Source of the DNA: a virus
Length of the DNA: 28,155 bases
Reading direction: 5' to 3' (one strand)
Virus record (IMG/VR): IMGVR_UViG_3300023192_001146
Location: 1-28,155 of that record
The number at the start of each line of letters is the position of its first letter. Position 1 is the first letter of the stretch. A program made the translations under genes and the position numbers. The notes under the pieces are model-generated. The model worked only from the letters and a program-made list of their open reading frames with translations, did not search any database and was not told the origin of the DNA. This document shows, one piece after another, positions 6,688 to 14,891 of the stretch.

Positions 6688-8040
6688 TCAGTAAAGATTG
6701 GTAATCTTACCTTGACCCTTAAAGAAAGTGCATCCTGTTTCTCCCATTGTTCGGTAAAGTCCTCGATTTCCGAGAACACCGACACCAAATGGATTTCCAT
6801 GTGAAATACCATCTTCAAAGTATTGGGTTGGTTTCATAGTTGCAAACCAAAGGTGGTCTGTATCTAATAGAAGCATATCGGATATTTTTGTTCCAGTGTA
6901 AGCACCAGTCTGTGCCATATCCTTACACGGAATCATAGGAATATCATAGTAGGTTGCTACTCGGAATCCAACTTCTGCACCCTTAACACCCTTTACCCCA
7001 TTATGAGAAGGAATAATTTCTTTAGAATCCATAAATCTTTCTTGAGCCTGTAACAAATCAGAAATTGCCTGTATTGTATCATACCCTGTTAGAATAACCT
7101 TTGGTGTTCCACCATTTAATCGAAGGTTTTGAATTGTTGCATTTATTACACTTAGAGTCATTACCCGACCTGCTGTAGCATAACTACCACCAAAATTTAC
7201 TTCGGAATCAAGATATGATGCAGTTCTTCGGTCTGCTCCATAGATAGTAGTTACATCATCATCAAGTGTTGCTAGATTAGTTGATGAAGTAAGATTGTGA
7301 ATACCAGTAGTATCAGCCAATTCAGCATTGCTACTTACTATCTTATTCAATGATGTGTAATTCTGCCTAATCAATCCACCACTGGTATCTGCGCCGAGAG
7401 TATCATAATTTTCAAGAGGCATAACCAGCATTACTGATTGAGATTCTGCATGGAATTTACCCATATCTTCACGAATCAATTTTCGTATGTCTCCAACACC
7501 ATCATCAATCTTTGCCATTTCTGCCGCCAATTCGCTGTAATCAAACATATGAGCGACAATCTTTGGATTCATGTAAAGAGTTGCATATTCTGGTGCTAGT
7601 GCTACAAGAGATGTTGATGCAAGTTCTTCGTTTTCACCAACGCCACCTAACAAATCACCATCAGGTTGGTCATCACCCATTGCATTTCCAGTTGTTGTAT
7701 TAACGGAGAATGCCGCACCACTCCCACCTTGAGGGCGGGCGGTCATTACTCTCCAACCGCTTGAAGTGTATGGCCGCTTAGGTAGAATTGAAAGTGGGTT
7801 GATTTCTTGATTAAGCATCGACCATACTTTTTGACCGTAAACCATATTGTAAAGTGCAGTTAGATTACTGCCCGCAGTTCCATTTAAACTAAGAGCATCA
7901 GCACTAGAACCAGCAAAACCAGAACCAATTTGAAATACACCACCAGCACTCTTCAAAAGAGCATTTCCCCCAGTTACATTCAATCCATAGCCATAAGTAG
8001 CCGCCTCTAAGTCTTTAATTGTATTAATATATGTAGTCAT
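6688..8040 (-). CDS. Major capsid protein, HK97 fold
   Basis: This 450 aa protein is the shell subunit. The call rests on its position right after the protease/scaffold, the Gly/Ala/Thr/Ser/Asn-rich composition without Lys-rich runs, and HK97-like C-terminal sequence: a helix with A-I-S-D-L-L-Q-A-Q-E-R-F, then F-R-V-A-T-Y-Y-D-I-P-M-I-P, then L-L-L-D-T-D-H-L-W-F-A-T. These patterns fit the P-domain core strands. The start has GAGGGGGCATAAAAATG. The base composition is richer in G+C than in its neighbours, as expected for a highly expressed protein. Length is within the normal range. Residues 1-110 could include an N-arm or a region cut by the protease. Confidence 0.9.
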   Translation of the reverse strand: MTTYINTIKDLEAATYGYGLNVTGGNALLKSAGGVFQIGSGFAGSSADALSLNGTAGSNLTALYNMVYGQKVWSMLNQEINPLSILPKRPYTSSGWRVMTARPQGGSGAAFSVNTTTGNAMGDDQPDGDLLGGVGENEELASTSLVALAPEYATLYMNPKIVAHMFDYSELAAEMAKIDDGVGDIRKLIREDMGKFHAESQSVMLVMPLENYDTLGADTSGGLIRQNYTSLNKIVSSNAELADTTGIHNLTSSTNLATLDDDVTTIYGADRRTASYLDSEVNFGGSYATAGRVMTLSVINATIQNLRLNGGTPKVILTGYDTIQAISDLLQAQERFMDSKEIIPSHNGVKGVKGAEVGFRVATYYDIPMIPCKDMAQTGAYTGTKISDMLLLDTDHLWFATMKPTQYFEDGISHGNPFGVGVLGNRGLYRTMGETGCTFFKGQGKITNLY

Positions 8041-8042
8041 TT

Positions 8043-9338
8043 TTATGCCCCCTCAAACCTTTCAATTAGAGCATTAATATCATTCCAATCCATATTACCA
8101 ATTTCTTCTCCACTAGGGATATTTAATTCAGCAATTACCTCTTCTTGTTTTTGGATGATGGTATTCTCTTCTTCTTTAAGTGAATCTAATAGGTCAGTAA
8201 ATTGCTTCTTAAGTGAATCCACTTCTAACTTAGCATCATAATTACTTCTTTCAATTTCATCAGTCTTTGATACCATTTCCGTATCAAAACGTGATTGAAA
8301 GCCATCCTTAATTTTATCATAGGCCAACTTTTCTAATTGTTCTGCCTTAAATTGGGTATAAGCCTTCTCTAGATTTTCAACTGATAAATCTAAAGTCGAT
8401 TGGTCTTCATATTTAGCCATGTATTTACTATCTAATTGTGGGTGCGCATCGGACACCATTTCTCCAGCATTTCCGGCTTCTATTTGACCCGTAGGCAAAT
8501 CTGGTTTCGATTTATAAGTTTCTTCTTCGGGTATATTAGGATTATCTCCTTCTATGGATTCTATATCATCACCAACATCTGTATCTAATGCATCTATGGT
8601 ATCATCTACAATTTCTTCTTCTTCTTCATCTTTCTCTAAGTCCGACATTTCAATTGCCCCCTCTACTGTTTCTGTATTTTCTCTAAGGTTCTTTATATTG
8701 TTTTCTGTTAATTCTTCTATTTTTGCCAAATTATCGCTATTATTAATCTTATCCAAAGTCTTATTTAACTCGTTTAATGCATTTTCAATTTCATTCATAC
8801 CATTACCTCTATCTTGTTTTAGAATATCAAATCTTGCTTCGGGGTTAATTCCCTTTTCACATACAGTTACTTCATGTAATTCTAATTTAGAGATTTCATT
8901 ATAATCTCCATATTCTTTATGAGTTTTCTTTTTCTTTTCCAAGGCTTGACCCCCAATAGAAAATGAGCGCAAAGACCCATCTCTAATTTCTCGACTAACT
9001 TCTTTGGCCTTTTCAATATCTTCTCTTATTTTTATTACTACGAAAAACCCAACATCATCAACCTCAGTTTTCCATAATCTACCTTCTTTATCTCTATATT
9101 GGGGAACAACTTCTCCTACTTGAACATTAGAATGATTAGTCATTACATTTCTAAATTTAGGCGTTACCATATATTTCTTAACTGCTTCGTGTAATGCTTC
9201 TAAAGTGATTAAATCATTTTGTTTATCCACCATTTCAATAGAAGCATAACCACCAATAACCAAATCATCTGCTTTAAGAATATCAAAAGAATCTCGCCGC
9301 AAGGGATTAATAGTTTTGAGCATAACAGCAGAACTCAT
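8043..9338 (-). CDS. Prohead protease (S78/XkdF-like) fused to scaffold-like domain
   Basis: This 431 aa protein is likely the capsid maturation protease and internal scaffold in one. The N-terminal domain (about 1-175) has the HK97-protease pattern: I-G-G-Y-A-S near 28, H69 in T-N-H-S, S127 in S-F-S-I-G-G, and E156 in L-H-E-V-T-V, the probable triad. Residues 185-290 are acidic with Asn-rich and Glu/Asp runs, and residues 310-400 are coiled-coil helical, as in scaffolds. The last 18 residues include M416-D-W-N-D-I-N-A-L, shared with the 78 aa mini-scaffold protein and similar to the N-terminal tags. No strong ribosome binding site is seen; a second ATG at codon 6 is possible. It sits directly before the capsid gene, as is typical. 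Confidence 0.9.
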   Translation of the reverse strand: MSSAVMLKTINPLRRDSFDILKADDLVIGGYASIEMVDKQNDLITLEALHEAVKKYMVTPKFRNVMTNHSNVQVGEVVPQYRDKEGRLWKTEVDDVGFFVVIKIREDIEKAKEVSREIRDGSLRSFSIGGQALEKKKKTHKEYGDYNEISKLELHEVTVCEKGINPEARFDILKQDRGNGMNEIENALNELNKTLDKINNSDNLAKIEELTENNIKNLRENTETVEGAIEMSDLEKDEEEEEIVDDTIDALDTDVGDDIESIEGDNPNIPEEETYKSKPDLPTGQIEAGNAGEMVSDAHPQLDSKYMAKYEDQSTLDLSVENLEKAYTQFKAEQLEKLAYDKIKDGFQSRFDTEMVSKTDEIERSNYDAKLEVDSLKKQFTDLLDSLKEEENTIIQKQEEVIAELNIPSGEEIGNMDWNDINALIERFEGA

Positions 9339-9360
9339 ATTTAACTTTAAATTAAAACAA

Positions 9361-11838
9361 CTATTTTAATTCTTCCGGCATTAAATCCGAATATTTATCA
9401 TTTGTAATATCCCATATACCATCATCACTACTAGAATCAACAGGTTTAGTTTCTAATCCAGTCCACGCCAACCATATTTTTTTATCCTTTACAGGTATGA
9501 CTCTAACATGAAATTTTGTATCGAATTTATTACCTTGTAAAATATATTCATGATAACCATTTCTTTGAACCCCTAATTCAACATCTCCAGAATCTATTAA
9601 TTTCCCTTTTCGGAAATTAGTTTGAATTTGGGCAGGGAATTTACCAGATTTGCCAAATAAAGAAAATATATCATCTTCGGATTCTATTTTTATTTCCCAT
9701 CCTATTGTAGTATCGTGTAATTTAAAAAGAATTGAAAGAGTATCATTATTATGATAAATTTTAAAATCCCCTTTTCTATATTTATCAGGGGTTTTATATG
9801 CTTTTTCTAATGTTCCTTCATTAGCAATAAATTTCCCATTACCTAAATAATCAATATCTTCTTGATGCCTAAGCCAATTCATCATTTTCTTTGAATCACT
9901 ACCAAATACATTATTAAATTCCTTTGGATTATTCTTTTTAACATATTCTTCTATTTCAGAAAACAGAGTTTCCCCATCTTTTTCAAGTAAAAAATTTCTA
10001 ATTGAGACTCTTAAATAGGCTTTTTCTTCTTTGAGCATATCTTCTATTTGGATTTTCCATACATCTAAATCTATTAATGCATTTTTAGCCATTAAATTAT
10101 TTTCTTCAAAACCATAAAATGTAAACCCATCCATCTCTCCTTTTATTATCACGGTCGCCTCTCCATGAATAGAATCAGTAATAGAATATCCTTTCTCTAA
10201 AGCCTTAACATCATAATTTAATGATTTTTTAGTATCTTTAGATAACATTTCCAAAGTAATTAATTTATCTGGTGTTTCTACTTCAGGAATTTCAATTACC
10301 TTAGCAGAAAACAAAGTATAACTCCCATCTTTATTTTTCTTAACTTCATCTACCTTTACCCGAATTATATCACCAATATCCACTTCTGTTTTAGTATTAA
10401 GGGCTTTACCAACATTAAGATATATCTTTTCATTAATGGTTTTAGTATTCTTATATTCTTCATCAACAGGACCAGCACCTAAAGTATAGGTGAACATATT
10501 AGATTTGGTTGTCTTCTTTTCTAATACTATTAAATCTAAATCTACAAATTTTTTCCATTTAATCCATTTGGGGTTTTTCTTTGTTCCTATAAAATAAGTA
10601 GAAGTAAGGTCTTTAATAACCACACCTTCTGCCGTGGGAATTTCCATTATTTCTTTTGCATAATCTTCAACTTGTTTTATTGAATCCGCAAAACGGGTAT
10701 CTTTTTTAGATGGAAAGGCCAAAAATTCATCCGAATGGATGGAATAATTATTGAAGAGAATTTGCAATCTTTCGGATAATGGGGCATCATGTAATTCGGT
10801 ATTCTCATTTCTCATAATATCAAATACATGAGCCTTCAAAACACCGTTGGATTTTTTACCTTTGAATATGCGAGCCACTACTTCTGCTCGATGTAATGGA
10901 GTTTCCCCATCAAATAACATTAATTCACCATCAAGTATGCAATCTCCAAAATGTTTTTTCTTCATAATTTCTATTTGTTTAGGACAATACTTGGTTATAT
11001 CTTTTCCATTAAAAGAATAAATCTTGACCTTATTATCTATTTTATGAATTTGAATCCTCATACCATCGTATTTTTCTTGAACTACATAATCTCCAGTGAA
11101 TCCCTTAAGTTCTTTTAAATCATCAATGTCGAAAATTCGATACATTGGTTTATTGGGAATTAGAAAATGCATGGCTGACTTTTCTGCTTTCTTTAAACTA
11201 ATGATATTATTCCAAGCAGAAGAACTATGTTGAGCAATGTAAATTTCTTCAAGTAATTTTTTAGCCGCTAAATATTTTCCCTTGATACGTTTAGTATCTT
11301 TATCATCACCATAATGTTCAACAATAAAATTTGCAATATCCGATTCTGCAAGATTAAGGCCAACATATCCATCAGTTAGAATATCTGGTTCTAAATCCTT
11401 AGATTTCCACGCATCTTCGGATAATGCGTTTCCATGACGACGAATGGCCCAATGAATAAATTTAGCAAAAATAGAAACGTCTTCAAATAAATTTTCTAAA
11501 ACTTCTGTTTTGAATTTATTAACGAAAGGGTCTTTTATTTTCTCGGAAGAATAACGTAAATCTTTAATCTGTTCATAAAGATGCCTAGCAGTATCACTTT
11601 CAACATTTTCCGCTTCATTAGAAAATAAATCCTTTTCAACAATTACATCTTTAATTACTTTGCTAAAATCGTCAATATTATCCCATTGTTCTCTTAAAGT
11701 CTTAACTTTACTCATCCATTTTTTAGCATATACCTTTGGGTCGGATAGGGCAGAAAGATAACCCATTCGGAAGTCTTCAAAAAAATGAATAATCCTAATA
11801 GTTAAAGGGTCTTTCTCTTTTTCAACGGAAAGTGGCAC
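9361..11838 (-). CDS. ATP-dependent DNA ligase with large N- and C-terminal extensions
   Basis: It seals nicks via a covalent lysyl-AMP intermediate. It is 825 aa from a GTG (11838) preceded by AAGGTGATTTT. Motif I is K256-Y-D-G-M-R; motif III I-L-D-G-E-L (302-306); motif IV E-G-V-V-I-K (404-409); motif V W-I-K-W-K (425-429); all are intact, and an OB-fold region follows to about 530. Archaeal ligases are usually near 560-600 aa, so about 290 residues after the OB-fold are extra. That part has a winged-helix-like segment (about 640-690) and a beta-rich end with H-E-Y-I-L-Q-G and W-L-A-W, distantly recalling LigD phosphoesterase-like domains; this is tentative. The N-terminal 240 residues do not obviously match the usual ligase DNA-binding domain. 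Its place in the head module suggests packaging or virion DNA repair. Confidence 0.9.
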   Translation of the reverse strand: MPLSVEKEKDPLTIRIIHFFEDFRMGYLSALSDPKVYAKKWMSKVKTLREQWDNIDDFSKVIKDVIVEKDLFSNEAENVESDTARHLYEQIKDLRYSSEKIKDPFVNKFKTEVLENLFEDVSIFAKFIHWAIRRHGNALSEDAWKSKDLEPDILTDGYVGLNLAESDIANFIVEHYGDDKDTKRIKGKYLAAKKLLEEIYIAQHSSSAWNNIISLKKAEKSAMHFLIPNKPMYRIFDIDDLKELKGFTGDYVVQEKYDGMRIQIHKIDNKVKIYSFNGKDITKYCPKQIEIMKKKHFGDCILDGELMLFDGETPLHRAEVVARIFKGKKSNGVLKAHVFDIMRNENTELHDAPLSERLQILFNNYSIHSDEFLAFPSKKDTRFADSIKQVEDYAKEIMEIPTAEGVVIKDLTSTYFIGTKKNPKWIKWKKFVDLDLIVLEKKTTKSNMFTYTLGAGPVDEEYKNTKTINEKIYLNVGKALNTKTEVDIGDIIRVKVDEVKKNKDGSYTLFSAKVIEIPEVETPDKLITLEMLSKDTKKSLNYDVKALEKGYSITDSIHGEATVIIKGEMDGFTFYGFEENNLMAKNALIDLDVWKIQIEDMLKEEKAYLRVSIRNFLLEKDGETLFSEIEEYVKKNNPKEFNNVFGSDSKKMMNWLRHQEDIDYLGNGKFIANEGTLEKAYKTPDKYRKGDFKIYHNNDTLSILFKLHDTTIGWEIKIESEDDIFSLFGKSGKFPAQIQTNFRKGKLIDSGDVELGVQRNGYHEYILQGNKFDTKFHVRVIPVKDKKIWLAWTGLETKPVDSSSDDGIWDITNDKYSDLMPEELK

Positions 11839-11849
11839 ACAAAATCACC

Positions 11850-12302
11850 TTAATTTATTTTATCAGCAATAGCATCTATAACTTTTGTAAATTCCATTAA
11901 ATCCTTATCATAATCTAAAATTCCTTTTTCAACATAATGATTAATAATAGTATAAACTTCATCAACTTTTTTATTAAAGACATTTATATTCATTCCTAAT
12001 CTTTTAGGTTGTTTTGCTCCACCTAATCTTTTTGCTCCACCTAATCTTTTAGGTTCAGTATCATCTGGTTCTAAACCAAGTCGTTTTCTTGACCATGCAG
12101 AATCCTTTTTAATTTTAGAAATAGTTCCACTTGCATATTCTCTTTCACCTAACTTCACACTTTGACTTTTATCCGAAGAAAGATGTCCAACGCCAAGTTC
12201 CTTCAATTTGACCTTTTCACCTTTTGTTCTCTTAACTTTAACTTCTTCACCAATGATGAATTTCATTAATTGTTCTGCGTATTTTGTTTCTTTATTCGTC
12301 AT
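11850..12302 (-). CDS. Basic protein with KRLG repeats
   Basis: This is a 150 aa, strongly basic protein from the ATG at 12302, which has GGTGATTAAA in front; a GTG three codons upstream is less likely. The N-terminal 60 residues are Lys-rich with K-x-K-x patterns. The central region has four K-R-L-G copies, including a perfect R-L-G-G-A-K doublet encoded by two 18-base direct repeats (12016-12051). The C-terminal 45 residues are helical and acidic. There is no typical tag. A basic repeat protein just upstream of the ligase and capsid genes might bind DNA or line the capsid interior, but no known family is recognised. Confidence 0.72.
   Translation of the reverse strand: MTNKETKYAEQLMKFIIGEEVKVKRTKGEKVKLKELGVGHLSSDKSQSVKLGEREYASGTISKIKKDSAWSRKRLGLEPDDTEPKRLGGAKRLGGAKQPKRLGMNINVFNKKVDEVYTIINHYVEKGILDYDKDLMEFTKVIDAIADKIN
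12016..12051 (-). repeat. Two 18-base tandem direct repeats inside the KRLG protein gene
   Basis: Two adjacent 18-base units, identical except for the last base, encode R-L-G-G-A-K twice. The unit length is a multiple of three, so expansion or loss keeps the frame. This points to replication slippage that alters the number of basic repeats. Confidence 0.8.
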
Positions 12303-12307
12303 TTTAA

Positions 12308-12574
12308 TCACCCATATTTTTCCATAGCAAGTTCTACTAATCTTTCTTGATTATTTTTATCTAACATAGACCAAACTTTATCCGGCCTAGATGAAATTGC
12401 CTGTAAGAATTTATCATAATAACCAAATTGATTCTCTTCTTCAAAATTATCAGGGTCTTTATTAAAAATATTCATAATTAATGTTGGTGGATGATTATTC
12501 CATAATAGCATTAATACATTATTAACTGCTTTCCATTCTACACTTTCTTTTCTAATTGTATTTTCCCAAGTCAT
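12308..12574 (-). CDS. Small tagged protein, divergent tag
   Basis: This is an 88 aa protein starting with MTWENTIRKE, a divergent tag that keeps Trp3, Ile7 and the basic residue at 8. The start is directly adjacent to the stop of the preceding gene (TGA then ATG), with GGTGGTGAT as the ribosome binding site. The body is helical with several Trp and Phe residues (about residues 13-60) and an acidic C terminus. The last codons form the GGTGATT site of the next gene. Function is unknown. Confidence 0.72.
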   Translation of the reverse strand: MTWENTIRKESVEWKAVNNVLMLLWNNHPPTLIMNIFNKDPDNFEEENQFGYYDKFLQAISSRPDKVWSMLDKNNQERLVELAMEKYG

Positions 12575-12811
12575 TCAATCACCACCTAATTTTCCAACTA
12601 AAGTATTAATATCATTCCAACTCATATTTGCGATACTGTTAGAATCTGGAATAGTATCATGTTTAGTGATAATAGGAGTAGGAGATTCAACTTTCACAAT
12701 ACCTGATTTCATTAAAAGGTTATCACTATTGTAAACCGTCTGCTCTATTTGCTTTATGCGAGATACTAATTCTTTCAGTAAATCCATCATTTCATTATTT
12801 TCTTTTTTCAT
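12575..12811 (-). CDS. Mini-scaffold-like coiled-coil protein with C-terminal tag variant
   Basis: This is a 78 aa protein from the ATG at 12811 (a GTG three codons upstream is less likely). Residues 1-32 form a clear amphipathic helix or coiled coil (M-D-L-L-K-E-L-V-S-R-I). Residues 40-60 are a Pro/Thr/Ser linker. The last 16 residues, M63-S-W-N-D-I-N-T-L through G-G-D, match the C terminus of the prohead protease/scaffold at 8043 and resemble the N-terminal tag of the small proteins. The domain order (oligomerising helix, linker, shell-binding end) resembles a minimal scaffolding protein or a dominant competitor of the main scaffold. This is inference from architecture. Confidence 0.75.
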   Translation of the reverse strand: MKKENNEMMDLLKELVSRIKQIEQTVYNSDNLLMKSGIVKVESPTPIITKHDTIPDSNSIANMSWNDINTLVGKLGGD

Positions 12812-12812
12812 T

Positions 12813-13064
12813 TTAATCATCTCTTAATAAATATTTAAATTTTTCTTGATAAAATTTTCCAAATGTAGATTGTAATTCTTTAAAATCTGGACTATCTATA
12901 AACAGATTATCTAACTCATCGGGTGTTGTATTATATTTCAAAAGAAACTCGGCTAATATTTTTATGGTTAATTCACTATCACCCATTATTTGCTTAGGGC
13001 GTCTTTCTTGTTCTTGCCAAATCTCGTCTTCTGCATCTTTCTTTAATTCATTTTTCCAACTCAT
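12813..13064 (-). CDS. Small tagged acidic unknown protein
   Basis: This is an 83 aa protein starting with MSWKNELKK, a tag variant in which the usual Ile at position 6 is Glu. The tag is followed by a strongly charged segment (D-A-E-D-E) and a compact helical body with several Phe and Leu residues. The last codons supply the ribosome binding site region of the next gene, and its own start lies in a 4-base ATGA overlap with the preceding stop. No domain is recognised. It is part of the tagged cluster between portal and ligase. Confidence 0.72.
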   Translation of the reverse strand: MSWKNELKKDAEDEIWQEQERRPKQIMGDSELTIKILAEFLLKYNTTPDELDNLFIDSPDFKELQSTFGKFYQEKFKYLLRDD

Positions 13065-13516
13065 TTCTTATCCCTCAAACTACCTGCACTTTTTGGATAT
13101 ACTATTTTTCTAATTTGACGATACAATTGTTCATACTGCTTACGAAGTTTGCTGGCAGTAGCAATCATATCAACATTTTGCTCATTAATGGATTTCATCT
13201 TTTTCTTTAATTTGGAATCATCTTTAACCAAATCCAATGTTTCCATCATATCAATTAACTCTCCTAACTTAGTATAATCTTGACCGAAATATTCTGTTGG
13301 TTCTGCCGCCTGTAATGTTTTCTTAAGGCTTTTCTTCTTTTTAGAATCGAGAGCATTAAGAATTTTACTCTCTTCTTTTAATAAAGACTCTTTCTTAACA
13401 GACTCAACCTGCTCAACAGTTGCAAGAGCATCAACCATTGGTTCATCAGTATTACCATCACCATCTAAATCAGGGTAATCGGGTCTTTGGTTTTTAAGTA
13501 TATTTTGCCAATTCAT
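13061..13516 (-). CDS. Tagged protein with calcium-loop-like motif
   Basis: This is a 151 aa protein starting with the tag MNWQNILKN. Right behind it, residues 16-25 read D-L-D-G-D-G-N-T-D-E, which looks like the Asp-rich half of a calcium-binding loop (D-x-D-x-D-G), although the usual Glu at position 12 is missing. The remainder is basic and helical, with Lys-rich runs (residues about 55-65 and 98-108) and a C-terminal Arg/Lys-rich tail. The start has GGGGGTAATTAAAATG. It overlaps the next gene by 4 bases. One candidate role is a basic internal protein that contacts DNA. Calcium binding is only a possibility. Confidence 0.75.
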   Translation of the reverse strand: MNWQNILKNQRPDYPDLDGDGNTDEPMVDALATVEQVESVKKESLLKEESKILNALDSKKKKSLKKTLQAAEPTEYFGQDYTKLGELIDMMETLDLVKDDSKLKKKMKSINEQNVDMIATASKLRKQYEQLYRQIRKIVYPKSAGSLRDKK

Positions 13517-13517
13517 T

Positions 13518-14882
13518 TTAATTACCCCCCTCTTCCTCTTTCTCTTCCTCTTTCTCTCTCAAACTACCCAATTCACGTTTTTTACCTTTAGGGTCTTTTT
13601 TACCACTAAGTAGTTCTTCTATTATATTTAATCTATCAGCAACTTCGGCTTTAGATGGTTTTTCTACTTTGGGTTTTTCTTCTTCGGCTTCTTCTTCTTC
13701 GGCTTCTTCTTCTACTTCGGGTTCGCCTTGTCTTCTTGCGTGTCTTTCTGCTCTAGATTGACTAACATACCTTTCTTCTCCTAATCTACCCAATAAATTT
13801 TCTCTAGGAATATTTTGTAATTCTTGCAATCTTCGTAGTATTTCCTTCCTATGTTGAATTTCCGCCCTAACTACACCTGTTTTCTGTTCATAAACATACA
13901 TTATGGCTTTACCTAATGATTCTGTAATTTCTTTACCATATTTATCAGGGAAAGTAATGTCCTTCGTTAGATAATTGTAAATATCTTCATGTAGTTTTAT
14001 GATTTCGGGTTCTGCCGTCATATCTATTTTTGCCCCCACTTCTACATTTTCAAATATTTGTGCATTTTTTGGATTATCAATAATTTCTAAGACTAAAGAT
14101 TCAATATCCTCATTATAAATTAATCGACCTGCATAATCAAGAACATTATCTTTAACTAATGAACTTCTAATTTCCACTAATTTACGTTTAAAGGCTTTAA
14201 GTTTGGTCTTTTGCCCTTTAACTGGTGCAAGGCCCACACTAGTTGGGGCCATTGTTGATGCACCTTCATAAGCAGTAATATTACGAAGTTTGGCTTCACT
14301 AAGTCTTTCATTCTCAATATCAATGAAGTTATCTATCCTTCGTTTTATTCTAGAAATTTGAATATTATCTTTTACGTTATCTAATAATTTTTTGAACTTT
14401 CTTAAACTAGATAATCGTTTACTATCTGTAAATAAATTTCCAGCGGGAATACGTTTAGGTTCTGCTTCTCTTTCTTTAATCCATTCATTTTTTATTTTTT
14501 GCCACTGCTTTTCAGTTAGTGGTTGTTTATATTTGTGTGCCTTTTTCCTTTCTATTTCAGGGGGCTTATCTCCTATCTTAATTTTATTTTTTAAGTTAAT
14601 CTTTTTTCTTCGTATATTCATTTCAATAAGTGTAGGAAATGTTTTTTCAGTTTCACCCTTTGGAAATTCAGTTAATTCAGGATAAGTTTCTAATAATTTA
14701 TCAAGTGCCTCTTTCAACTTTTCTAATCTTTCACCATGAACTTTCTCTTCATATTCATCTAAATTAGACCTTAATTGAGTAGCATAATCACCTATTTTTT
14801 GCTTTTTAATTTCATTAAGATAATGCTTAAGCAAAAGAAAGGGGTTATCTATTCCCATTAAATATGCCTTAAGTAAAGTCAT
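13518..14882 (-). CDS. Charged 454 aa unknown protein, scaffold-like composition
   Basis: This protein is very rich in Lys and Glu and probably mainly helical and coiled-coil. The start ATG has GAGGGATAGTT before it. Residues 1-30 contain several hydrophobic residues (L-L-K-A-Y-L and F-L-L-L-K-H-Y) but no clear membrane segment. The C-terminal 90 residues carry Glu/Ala repeats of the E-E-E-A-E type and then Lys/Pro and Glu/Lys runs, so they are likely disordered. No enzymatic motif is recognised. It lies between portal and ligase among tagged small proteins and is encoded two bases from the next gene. Composition and place suggest a virion-assembly protein, for example a second scaffold or core protein; this is inference. 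Confidence 0.8.
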   Translation of the reverse strand: MTLLKAYLMGIDNPFLLLKHYLNEIKKQKIGDYATQLRSNLDEYEEKVHGERLEKLKEALDKLLETYPELTEFPKGETEKTFPTLIEMNIRRKKINLKNKIKIGDKPPEIERKKAHKYKQPLTEKQWQKIKNEWIKEREAEPKRIPAGNLFTDSKRLSSLRKFKKLLDNVKDNIQISRIKRRIDNFIDIENERLSEAKLRNITAYEGASTMAPTSVGLAPVKGQKTKLKAFKRKLVEIRSSLVKDNVLDYAGRLIYNEDIESLVLEIIDNPKNAQIFENVEVGAKIDMTAEPEIIKLHEDIYNYLTKDITFPDKYGKEITESLGKAIMYVYEQKTGVVRAEIQHRKEILRRLQELQNIPRENLLGRLGEERYVSQSRAERHARRQGEPEVEEEAEEEEAEEEKPKVEKPSKAEVADRLNIIEELLSGKKDPKGKKRELGSLREKEEEKEEEGGN

Positions 14883-14891
14883 AACTATCCC

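Noticed and set aside
6636-6818. Minus-strand frame across the end of the capsid gene
   Set aside because: It lies within the capsid coding sequence in another frame and encodes no plausible protein.
8554-8904. Plus-strand frame rich in Ser and hydrophobic residues opposite the protease/scaffold
   Set aside because: It is the antisense shadow of an acidic, Glu/Asp/Asn-rich region. All credible genes are on the minus strand, and other plus-strand frames were dismissed for the same reason.
9339-9360. AT-rich gap before the protease gene as a strong promoter
   Set aside because: It is only 22 bases and has no convincing TATA box at suitable distance; AT-richness is general here.
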